Positions 51,801-62,900 of a DNA stretch of 64,000 nt are shown here, piece by piece (position 1 is the stretch's first letter; each line of letters opens with the position of its first letter). The notes under the pieces are model-generated. The model saw only the letters and a program-made list of their open reading frames with translations, had not been told where the DNA came from and did not search any database. Position numbers and translations under genes: made by a program. Where the stretch lies: positions 1 to 64,000 of the forward strand of contig VXAY01002923.1 in the NCBI GenBank assembly GCA_013399855.1, given 5' to 3'. This DNA is from Oxyruncus cristatus. Its lineage: Eukaryota > Chordata > Aves > Passeriformes > Cotingidae.

Positions 51801-54800
51801 AATACCTGATTTTTAAATGTGCTTACCCATGAAGGCAGTTATTTTACATGTTTACACTTTTATTACAAGAACTTAATTGGAAGTTTGCTCATCAGGTTAT
51901 GGAGAGTTTAATTAAACTCAATAAAGAAAACACTGAGAGACAAAAAATCTCTTAAATGTGCTATTTTTACTCTAATTTTACAATTACATTTTTCTCCCTG
52001 ATCATCCTATCTCATATTTATAAACAAAACAATAAAAACCCACCTCTGGATTCTGCTAATTTAAATATTGGTGGCTTTCAGGTTTATTTCGTATTCCCAG
52101 CTTAGTTTGAGTTTTTTAGCATCTCCAAGAGAGCCTGGAGGGGCTTTCTTCATTGAACTTCATATCTCAGGCACCTGAAAAACATCCTATATTTGCTGCT
52201 ATAATTTTGTGACTGGGGGGAGGGACTGCTCGCTCGCTGCAGCATTAGTATCTCCTTCACCAAAGTTAATGGGAATATGCTTGTGCTTTAACAAAAAGAC
52301 CCTACTTTTTAAGGAGAGGAAATGAGAAGAGAAACTGTAAGATGATGGTACACTTATTAATAGAATGCTGTCCTATAAATGGCATCTGGAAATGAAAGAA
52401 GTAAACTAGTGGTGCAAGCCATAGGCACTTAGCTGGTGGCACTGTGTCCTGTGGAAACTCACTTCTCTTGATGAGTATTTCTTCACCTCAATGAGTTAAT
52501 CTTCCACTCAGCATGGGCACATGCAGCACTTAAAGTCTGAAATTTTAGTCAACACACTGAGAGAATTGTTTAACTGTTTCTAGTGTTAATAAAGTTTCTG
52601 TGCCAGTGCTTTTCCATCAACAGTAGAAACAGCTTAGCCACACACTTTCTCTGTCTTTTAACTTGGAGTACACTCTACCACTTCTGTGGCATCTGTGGAC
52701 ATATCCCTTGCAAAAACACCTGAACGAGGGTTAGACATACAAAATCTTTTCAGCCTATGGATTGGATGTAGCAGGTTTTCTTTTTCAAGTAAAGGATTTC
52801 TTCTATTACTCTTCTGGAATACTGAAAATTTTCTTCTAAGTTGCATACTTAAATCTGGCCTAAAAGCCAAAGTGATTGTAGAATATTCATCCTAAGAAGA
52901 AATATAGGAAAATATTCTGATATTCTGAGTTTAGGCCAGTAGTACAGTTGTATTTATGCTGTTGTGATACTAGAACTTGAGTAATCATTAGGACTTTATC
53001 CTAAATTTTTTATTAGCATATAATTCTCAGACAGTTACAGTCTGTAGATCATATGTTCCCTGCTCCCATTGCCTTGTAGGAGCATGTAAAAGCCTAGAGA
53101 AAAGTTAGGGGTTAATTTAAAAGCCTGAGTTGCAGGAAGACTGTCAAGTAAGATGGGACAGATAAAAACAACAAATAACTGTGTCACATTGATTTTTTAA
53201 GCCTGGTTGTCTAGAAGGTAAAGAACCAACTCTCCTGAGAAGTGGAAAAATAAAAACAGGGGAAAATGGCCAACTGGAATAGAAATAGCTTCAGAACAGA
53301 GATCCACCACCAGAGAACAAAAACCCAAGGAACTGATTTTCCAGAAAAGAGTATATTTACACTAATTTAGACATTCATTCTCTAAACTTTCAGCTACATT
53401 GAAGCAGCAGAAAACATGGCGAACAATCTTGATTCTAGATATAAAATTTTGCTTTGTTCATACTGGTGAACAAATCAATCAATCATAAATTGATTTCAGT
53501 GGAAAAAAAAAGAGTTTTATAATGATGTAATAAGAGTAATTTTTCAAACATGTCAGTCATATTTTCCAAAAATATATCTCTTATCTAAGATTTTCAAAGG
53601 GGTAATTTTTTGACCAGCAGAAAATATAAAAATGTTGTCTCACATCCAGTATGAGATACAGTGAAGACTTTTGAAGCGTGAGAAGTTGTGTAGGGAGAAA
53701 AATTACAAACCAAAAAGTTGCCAGAATTTGCAATACCTTTCAGTGAGGTTCATGATGGAGGAAAACAAAGAATGTTTAAAAAAAGACAAAAAGATTTTAT
53801 ATATTCACTTTAGCAAGTAACTAGATCTTAGTAGTCTTTAGTCCTTTGAAACTTGAAAAAGAGGGTGAAAAAGGGTCCCAGGAGAAGCCATGTGAATGTA
53901 TGAGATTGGAACTGGGATGCCAAGGGTGCTCACTCTGGAAGCATGCTTTCCCCTGCTTACAAAAAGGTACTGTAGATCTCTGTGCCATGCTGGGGACCAG
54001 AGACCCTAAGTTTGCCAAAAAGGCCAAAAAGAAGCTCGATAGGAATTTGCTTCACTTATTTTCAGTCTATCTTTCTGGAGAATTCAAGATCAAGAAAAAA
54101 GGAAAATGCAGCTTCTCAAATCAGAATAGATTTTTGTTGCAAGGAAAAATAAGATTAGTTCTAAAAGCTTTTTTGTCTCCTCAGTTCTTCTTGAACTTCC
54201 ATGATTTTTTCATTCAAAATAGCTAAGAAACACATCGATAGGAGAAAAGCAACTTAGTCTCGTCTGCAAACATCTGTGTTTTGCAAGCATGGGTGAGAAA
54301 CACTAACAAGTTACAGTCTTTCCCGCAGAGCCTAAGCAGTGAAATGCTCATGTTAGTCCTGTTTTGGAAGAGAGATATATACATTCCTGCATTTAGATCC
54401 TGAGAGAAACATTGGCATTCAAAGAAATTTAAAGCAGGTTTCTCATGATAGTATCATAATGCCACAAAAGGATCATTTTGAATCTAAATCTTGAAGTGAA
54501 TCTCCCTAAGCATTTTCTTCTTGGTGCAAACTCCATAGAAGACAACAAGAGGTTTTAACCTTAAAAAGGCATCTTTTCATAAAATGTAAGTTACAATAAT
54601 TCACTTTTCACAGAAAAACAAGAAGTGAGTTGAACAAAATAGAAATGAGACAGATTTACACAAAAGGCTATTCTTGTCAGCTCTGTCTCTGCAAGGAAGG
54701 CATTTTAGTACTTTCAGTGACTTTCAGCAACCTCTGGTCTCAACCCTAGGAAATGTTTCTTTCTGTCACCTCAAAGGCCTGGCTCTGTCTGTCTCCCTCT

Positions 54801-55209
54801 TTCTTCTCACCTTGGACTTTCCCAAGTTCTCAGCTTTGCTGACTTTTTTTTTTTTTTTTTTCCCTTACTTCTGTGTTGCACTTCAAAGTGTCTCTTCCTT
54901 TGGATTGAGCAATTGCACTACAGCAGCATGTCACTGGGAAAGAAAAGGGCATGGATATTAGTAATCAACTCCTCAACTCTTCCCAGGGACTTTAATTTTA
55001 AAAGTAACCTGCCCAAAAACTGAGAACAAACTGTGCATCTACATGCCCCAAAAAGGTGATCGACAAAGAGGAACACAAGTTTCCAGAGCTAGTAAAAGCA
55101 AGCAAAGGATGGCAGCTCTTAAACCGTTTCTGCTTTCATCTCCTCTTGTGAATTTGCTGTTGGGAGCACAGGGTGAGGAGAAGGAATGTGCAGGAGATTC
55201 AGGATTCAT
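48891..55209. other. Unannotated AT-rich DNA
   Basis: No gene or dispersed repeat was recognised in these 6.3 kb. It holds a T22 run at 49041-49062 and a T18 run at 54844-54861. The 126-codon frame at 53846-54226 (+) contains a Lys-rich patch (DPKFAKKAKKKLDR) but no domain I can name, and its second half is AT-biased. Confidence 0.5.
49041..49062. repeat. Poly(T) tract, T22
   Basis: A run of 22 T is followed by AAATTTTGG. On the minus strand it is A22, but no retroelement body was recognised beside it. Confidence 0.9.
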
Positions 55210-55275
55210 GCAGTCAGCATGTTGCAGTCAGCACGTTGCTGTCAGCATGTGGCAGTCAGCTTGTTGCAGTCAGGA
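55210..55275. repeat. 14-bp minisatellite, about 4.7 units
   Basis: Units GCAGTCAGCATGTT (55210), GCAGTCAGCACGTT (55224), GCTGTCAGCATGTG (55238), GCAGTCAGCTTGTT (55252) and a partial GCAGTCAGGA (55266) follow each other without gaps. Each unit differs by one to three bases, so the array is not brand new. Because 14 is not a multiple of three, it would change frame in any coding reading. Confidence 0.95.
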
Positions 55276-55860
55276 AGAAAAAAGACAAAGCAGAAGTAAT
55301 TGACCATAAGACAGTTGAGGTCTGATTTAACTAATACCTAGAGAGCATCCATGACCAGAAGTGCTGGCAAGCAGAGTATGCAAACAGAGCCTTAGCACTG
55401 TTGTTGCACAGCAGTTGGCGTGCAAGGCGTTCATTGCAACAAGCATGGTGCTGCAATACAGAATTTATTCCTCAGCACTCACTGAAATAACTCTCTGTCA
55501 TGTCAGAGACAGAAAAAGGAGGGAGGACAAAGTTATCCATGCTTCATGCTTTAGGAAGCACTGAGTGTGCCTCCCTATTTCCTGTGGGACATTCCTTGGG
55601 AAGGTATGTTCTAGCTGAGTTGCTGAGCCACTAGGTGCAAGGATTGGTGGAGGGTGTAAGTCATATGGCTTCAGGGATGTTAACTGAGAGATGGAGAAGT
55701 TCTCATGGACATGCTTTCATACTCCTGGTTATCTTCTTGAGGAACAAGGACTGGGAGAAAGGGGCAGGAGTCAGATAGCAAAGCAGAGCAAGAGCATATC
55801 TGCCAACAGCCTTACTAACCTAGCCAGTAGGACCTTAAACCAGGGTTTTCTTGGAGGGGC

Positions 55861-55873
55861 GGGGGGGGGGGGG
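55861..55873. repeat. Poly(G) run, G13
   Basis: GGGGC is followed by 13 G. More G-rich clusters follow to 55910 (AAAGGGGGG, then ACAGGGGGC). Several G tracts close together on one strand could form a G-quadruplex. The length of such a run is also prone to sequencing error. Confidence 0.85.
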
Positions 55874-55934
55874 ATTGGAAAGCAAGAAGAGAAAGGGGGG
55901 AACAGGGGGCTGCAGTTTGAACAGGAGTGAACAA

Positions 55935-56495
55935 TGCAATCTTGCAGCATCCTGAATACATTAGGAAGAGCGTTGCCAGCAGGTTGAGGGAGATGTAGCC
56001 CCTCTACTCAGTCCTGTGTCCAGTTCTGGGCTCCTCAGTACAAGAGAGACATGGAGCTTCTAGAAGAAGTCCAATGGAGGGCTAAGAAGATGATTAAGGG
56101 ACTGGAGCATCTCTCTTTTGAGATGGTTGAGGTAGCTGAGCCTGTTCAGCCTCAAGAAGAGATGACCAAGAGAGACCTTATCAATGTGTACAAGTATCTG
56201 AAGGGAGAGTGTCAAGAGAATGGAATCAGGTTCTGCTTGGCGGTGCCAAGTAATAAGGCATGGGGCAATGGGCAGAAAATGATGCACAGGAAGTTCCACC
56301 TGAACATGAGGAAGAACTTCTTTACTGTATGGGTGACCGAGCACTGGAACAGATTGCCCAGAGATGTTGTGGATTCTCCCTGACTGGAGATATACAAGAA
56401 TCATCTGGATGCAATCCTGTACAATGTGCTCTAGGATGACACTGCTTGAGCAGGGAACTTGGGCCAGATGACCAATTATAGTCCCTTCCAACCGG
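55935..56495 (+). mobile_element. CR1 LINE fragment with readable ORF2 end
   Basis: This is the longest CR1 copy here. It reads from the ATTAGGAAGAGCGTTGCCAG region through the C-terminal part of ORF2 to the 3' region (GGGCCAGATGACC, then GTCCCTTCCAACC near 56482-56494). The plus frame 56051-56383 keeps about 110 codons: LLEEVQWRAKKMIKGLEHLS, later DLINVYKYLKGECQENGIRF, then HLNMRKNFFTVWVTEHWNRL. All are typical of the CR1 ORF2 C-terminus. About 20-25 bases seem missing near 56014, where the usual GTGAGGCCACATCTGGAGTA part is skipped. The ATTCTATG-type 3' repeat is decayed or absent. The 155-codon frame on the minus strand (56527-56060) is antisense CR1. Confidence 0.95.
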
Positions 56496-56756
56496 ACCCA
56501 GTCTATTATACTGGGCCATATTAACAAAGAGCAGGCACTTCATCACATGATTATCCCTATACATTTGTCTCTGCTGAGACACCATGAGAGGAACTATGTC
56601 CAATTTTGCATGTCTCTGTACAATAAAGTGGAGAATACCAAGAACATCTGTGAAGGGAGGCCAAGGAAGCTGACTTTTGGTAGAATTGCCACACTATCCT
56701 TAATGATATACACAATTGGTGAAGATTCTGCAAAACCTGATCTGAATGCAAAGTAA
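56496..56756 (+). other. Short open frame after CR1, unidentified
   Basis: The frame 56547-56756 (69 codons) reads NYVQFCMSLYNKVENTKNIC and ends DSAKPDLNAK. It lies just past the CR1 3' end and is not part of CR1 as I know it. No domain was recognised. It is followed by TTTTATTTTGTATTAAACC, without a clear poly(A) tail. Probably chance, possibly a small old exon or retrocopy. Confidence 0.15.
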
Positions 56757-59700
56757 TTCCTGTTTTGAGTACAGATTTGACCCCCACTGTTCATTCCAAC
56801 TTTTTATTTTGTATTAAACCATTATTGACTTGAAATGAGAAAGGCTTAAGCTGTTGAGTGAAAGAAGGTAATTCCCTTCTTTCTATTTCTGTTCATAGTG
56901 CAATCTTCTGTTGCCTGATGCTCAAATGTGAAATAAAATGTTTCAAAAATTGAACAATTTCTTTCAACCCTAATTAAAAATGCTGTGGAGGGGAGAAGGG
57001 AGCAGGAAAAAGATAGGAGTTGAAATAGTATCCTGATGCTTTTATACTTTCACACTTGAACACAGATAAAACTGTCTTCAAAGTAGCTTCCATTCATTAT
57101 TTCATCCATCATTAGTCTTTTGAAATAATCTACATCTATTTCCTTCTGAGGTGCAGCAGTAAAGGCACCGATTTTGCAGCTGTGAAGACCACACCTCGTA
57201 TTAAATGATCATGATATTTTAAAGGTGTTCCTAACATCACATCCCTTTGATTCTTCCTTTTATTATTTTCCATATTACTTTTCTCAGTCAGGGTTCATTC
57301 TAAGTTCTTCTAAGTTCTTGCTGGATATTTTATAACTTTGATAGGCTATTTTCCTGCTTCAATTATTTTTAGACTTTCTTGTACATACTTACTGACCTTT
57401 TTTATTCTTTCAGTATTTATTACTACATGACGTGCATAACCTTTGGATATACATTAATTTAGCCTTAAGTACTGTCTATTCCCTTCCCTGCATTTTCATC
57501 GCGGTATTATTCCTCCCAACCTGCTCTGAGAATTTCAGCTTTTTTGGGGTGGGAATTCAGTTATATACTTCCTGCAAATTCTTTAGTTTCAGTGTGCTAT
57601 ATTTGACCTAATTCTACTCATTTCACTAATGTTTAGAAATATAAATATTCAAATGATGTATTTTTTTTGAAAACCTTTTTCAAACTGTAGGCAAGGGTTG
57701 CTCCTTTAAGTTTTGTAGATGTTAATCCACTTGAACATGAAAACAGATTTTACTATATAAGGTACAAATGATAGTGTCCATGTCTTGGCTATCATAAGAC
57801 AATTAATTACATAAATAATACTTTCTCTATTGTTTGATTTGTAATTATGTAGCCCTGAAATAAAGTGTTTTTAAATGCTCATAATCTTTGTACTGAGTTT
57901 GCAGAGTTCCAGAACTGAGACAACTGACTCAAATTTTCCTGACTTGCCTGCAGCTTTGTTTCCTTTGATTTAGCAGTGTTAGCAATCTCTCTGAGAGACC
58001 AGGTGTAGTGATCCTGATGGGAAGACCATTGCACTTTGAGGAGGTAGTGATCCACACAGCAGTTAACCTGAGTGGGTGTAGGCATGTGCTGTGCTACCAG
58101 CAGGCACAGAATAGCTTTCAGGCCTTGCTGTGCTGCACATCATTCCTGGCCACAGGGTGAATGCAGCCAGCTAATTGTAACCAAGGAATGGGTTTGCAGT
58201 TCTGGTGTGAACATCCTTTTTATTTGACAGTAAAAATAACTGAGAGAATTGCCTGCCTTTAAAAAAGTCCTATAAGAGTTCAAACGATCAACACAAAGTA
58301 ACATTTACATGGACAGGACCATGATAGTGTTCTGTGCCCTCGTTGGAGCCCATTCCATATCACACATCTTGGAGTTTCCAACATCTGAAGGGATGTAAAA
58401 TTATCCATACGAACATCTTTTTAGTGCTAGCTCAAATAAAGATATTTTAAGAGATAATTCAAAATTTGAGAGTCTTTCTTTCTCAGACCACAATGAACCA
58501 ACACCCCACTGAGGCACTATACCAAGAGTCTAATGCTAACTTCTTTTGCTTTTGTTTATCTTTGTGTATTACAACCACAGTTTTATTTAGAGAACTGTAA
58601 AAATCAGTTAATCAATCTAGAATGAGGTATTTATGACTTTAATATAGTGACATAAAGCAGAGAAATGCAGACCTAGTATAACTGCAGAGGCCTTTAGAAG
58701 TGGAGGAAGATGATGCAGAGTAGGGAAGTACAGGTAGGGGGTGGTAAGAGACAAGAAACAAGCATGGCACTGGAAGCCTTTTGTGTATAAACAGCTCCCC
58801 TGTTAAGTAAAATAAATGGAAGTTTGGAGCTGGTAAAAACATGCTATTAGAGAGAACTAAGAAGTAATATCTAACATACATAAAAGACCCCATATACAGT
58901 GAATTTAGATATCACATAGAGCTGCAAACCAATGAAGAAAGAGAAGGGTGTAAAAGTGCAGTTTCAAATATACAAACCTGGCCCCAGGTGGATCCTACAC
59001 TTAGGAAGAAGAAGCTACCAGCATCATACTCCTCCTGGTGAGGTACTTCACACTGTGGATAAATCCCATAAAGCTCAACCCAAGATGAAACCACAAATGC
59101 TGGGAGCCTGAAGAGCAGGGGAAGGGGGAGCAAATGAGAAATGTGTGTCAAACAATTATAACTGAGTTATTATTTCTTCTTTTTCTACAACAGTTAAATC
59201 TGCGCTAATAATTATCAAACTCAAAAGATTTCAATTATACTGACAATTAATTCTTGTCTTTACTTGCACATGAGGTGTGCTTTGTCTTTGACTGTAAAGA
59301 AGCTATCAGTGCAACAAATGTATACATTTTACCTGCCTTGATTTTAAGTACATCTTGTTTTCCAAAACTGGCTATGCATCAGTAAATGTGCACACATTTT
59401 CGTTGTAGACACATATTAGGCAGTGCCCTCCCATGTTTAAGCTCCATGAAATGAAAGTTAACAGGCAACATTTCAGGCTTCTGGCTCTCCAGGGATAAAA
59501 AAAGTATGAAAACATATTTCCAGAACTGCAACAGTCTGATATGAAACAACCACAACAGTCTAGCACAAAACTCTGCAACATACTTGTACAAAACTGCAGC
59601 AGTGTAGTACAGAGAGTAGTTTCACAGCACCAGTGTTGAGTAAAAATCAAGAGTAAATAATATGTGAAATAAGGAAAATCTACTAAAACATATTTACATT

Positions 59701-59911
59701 TCCCATGTACACAAATCATTAAGAAAAAAGTTCCTCTAATGCTGCAAGTCACATCCTGGACCAGTGTTGGAGAAAGTTACATACATTACTAATGGTGCAA
59801 AACTGCCTGTCAGCATAACTGGCCATTGGATATAAAGAAAACCTCATAGCCCAACAGACAGTGTGCCTTTCCAAATCCCCTTTATATAGCCAACAAATAA
59901 AGTATATGTCC
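56757..59911. other. Unannotated AT-rich DNA
   Basis: I see no gene or repeat family. The 126-codon frame at 59372-59752 (-) is rich in Cys, Phe and Leu without a domain. A GC-richer patch near 57990-58200 remains unexplained. Confidence 0.5.
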
Positions 59912-59972
59912 TCAATGAACTCCCATTGCAGTCATTGACTCAATGGGAGTCAATGAACTCCCATTGCAGTCA
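59912..59972. repeat. 23-bp direct duplication around a near-perfect palindrome
   Basis: The 23 bases 59912-59934 are repeated exactly at 59950-59972 (period 38). Between 59919 and 59950 lies an inverted repeat. ACTCCCATTG (59919-59928) pairs with CAATGGGAGT (59941-59950), and inside it AGTCA (59930-59934) pairs with TGACT (59936-59940) around one T, leaving only C59929 unpaired. The right arm of the palindrome runs straight into the second direct copy. This arrangement fits replication template switching. Confidence 0.95.
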
Positions 59973-62900
59973 CATCCCATCGCATTCCATGAGAACAGAG
60001 AGAAACCTATAGCTACTCTGACTGATGAGAGGAGATACAGCAACATAGATTGAAAAATGGTCAGTGGGCTTAAGTTCTGTATTGTTCGGTATTCAGGCTT
60101 CAGTATTGTTTTCCCTGGTCCATGTGGCTCAGGCTTTGGCACGCAGCTTTGTCTCCAGTCCTCTTTGTCTCTTCATAAACCCTTCAGATTACTTCTATAT
60201 ACTGAATGGTTTGATCCTCTGTGTCAAATCTGTGATATCGCTTAATTTCTTACTCATACTCTGACAAAAAAAAGGTTAACTCTCTTTGTCTTCATTACCT
60301 TTTGGGTATATATAAAGAACAAACATGGCATATGTGTATTTGAAAATATATTTGTACATATAAGTATATTCTTACATGTAGTAAAACCAGGGAAGAGACC
60401 AGATAATTAAAAGTTATATGCTTATTAATAGATATGTACGTAGAAAGTATATGTGTGTGTATTTCTATATATAAAAATATATACTAGTGTCCATATACAA
60501 ACAAGTGTCATATGTAAAATACAGCCCTACAGAAAAACCTTTTTTTAATTTAGCATGTAATCTAAAAATAAGGAGAAATTGTATGTCCTTATGATCAAGT
60601 CCATATGAACAATCAACAGCTAAAACATAATTTCTCAGCCAGTTATTCTGTTTCCAAGTATCTCCACCTTCCACAGTCTCATGTGTTCCTTTTTATATGC
60701 TACCCATATATCTACTAACTCATTCAACTTCAATTAAATCAATTACGAATCCCCACAGCGCCCTAATTAGTGAAATATACTTAACCAAATCTATCAATTA
60801 TTATTTTGAACATCTCAAAATATCACAGCTAGAAAAACACTCAAGTGAAAACTAATTAATTACTATCAACAAAAGAAAGAGATCTTTGCATCTTAAATAC
60901 AATTACACACATGTAATTAGCTAATATATTTTAAATGGGTAAATTACATGGTGGGGAAAATCAAGAAAAAGGTAAGTTTTAAGTCTCTTTCTCTTACAGT
61001 TAAATTACCATTATGAAAAATCAGATATTAATGTAGAAAAAAAATCCCAATAGACAAAACAATAAGAATTGCAACTGATACAATTGTACAGGCATTGTGT
61101 GTAATGTCTCTGCAGGAAAGATTTGGGCATGTAAGCCAGTTCTCTGTCACTGGCACTGTGATAGAAGGTTTGACCTCTAGGAAGTCTTGACACTTGTGAT
61201 TTTTGTCCCTTTGTGATCTTTAAGATTAATGAGAAATAGAATTTATTTCTTTTAGAAATATTCACCATAAGAACGGATAAGTTCTTACAGTAGTCAGACG
61301 GATTTCACTCAAGTTAATACAGTCTCATTGACACATTTGAGCACTACTAAACCTAAATATTCCTGAAATTGTTATTTTTGTGTTCATAACTACTATAGTT
61401 CCCTACTAATCTTCCTGTTTCTGTTCCATTGACCAAAGAGAAATCATGGATCAATATTCTCTGGCCCCAGTAATTTAAATGTGGAGAAAAGGGGAGGGAG
61501 TTGGGGAGAGAACATGTTTTTCAGAGGCAGAATGAAGCCATCTTCATTTAAAGAAATGTTTCTGTCTCAAAACTCTGAATATTGCAATGATTTCCAGTTC
61601 AAATATAGCCTTCCTTATATAGTACCACATTTTACTGATGGAAAATCCCTTTTTCTATCAAACCTTTTCCAACCAAGAGACAACAGGCTAAAGCCAGACT
61701 ATGTTAACGCACATGCTGTATAGGGAGATTCTAAAATACTGGTCAAAGGAAACTGTAGTCCAATAATTATATTTTTTAACTTCATTAAAACTTAGTTCTC
61801 TTCCTCCAACCTTATATCCAATTTTTCTAATTATCATTCTTTTTTTATCTCAATTAAACTTGTAACCTTTTCCTATCTCAACACCTAGCAGATGAAACAT
61901 GGAATTGAACACCAACTTAGTTAGTAATGTAGAAATAATTCTGTCACTGAGTTGTGCAAAAGAACTATGTGATGTGACATTTGTATGCAAATTTAATAAA
62001 AAAATTGACCACGACTCATTCAGAGGCAGAGGACTTGGACAGTGATAATTGCCTAATTAACAAGACTGGTGGAGGAAGATAACTTTAAAGATGTGCAGTA
62101 TCATATACGAATACAGACCGATTGGTCCTAGGCTCAGACATACTTCAGATTTCTTTTAACTGCTTCCTGTTTTTCAGTAGTGTTTATCCAATGTGGCGTT
62201 AACATCAGAACTAAATATACGAGCACAAAGGTGAGTCTGGCATGTTGCTCATTAGAACTTTTCACCCTTTATTTGAAGGACTGTGCAACAGTTTGTTTTT
62301 ATTTTTGACAATCTGCAATAATTGAGTTGTCCAATTATTTTAAAATGTGAATACATAGCAGAACTGATTTTGTTTCCACTTGCCTTAATTTTACACTGAA
62401 GTGATATAGCAAATGAACATTTGCTCTTTACAGTATACAAGTGTCCTCATCCATCTATAGATGAATGAAATAATACCGTGTCATAGAGTTGATCTTATCA
62501 GAATCAATGAAATAAAACTATAATTAGAAGATGTACACCTAACTGATAAAACTCAATCTAAAATTTTCAGAGTTTAAGCAAACCCTAGAAAAAGGGGCTA
62601 TTTTCCTTTTGGACTTTGAGCATTGATAGGCTGAGACAAAACTTGAGATGAAATGTAAAACAGAGCCAATACCTTGCTAAAAGGAAACCAGATGAAACAA
62701 ACCCCACATTTGATGAGACAAGCATTGATTCATCATATTTTTATTTTTTTTACATGGGCAAACCATTAAGGATCATACATAGTTCTGGTTCCTAAAAAGC
62801 AGATAACATTTTTTGTCCATGGGTTTCAGAGTTTTTCTGACAATAGTGCCCAATTCCATTTAATCATATAGTTAAATTTTTATTTTAACTTTGCAGGAAT

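Noticed and set aside
53846..54226. 126-codon frame with a Lys-rich DPKFAKK string as a ribosomal protein L29-like retrocopy
   Set aside because: Only a handful of residues resemble it, the order of surrounding motifs is wrong, and the remainder looks like translated AT-rich DNA.
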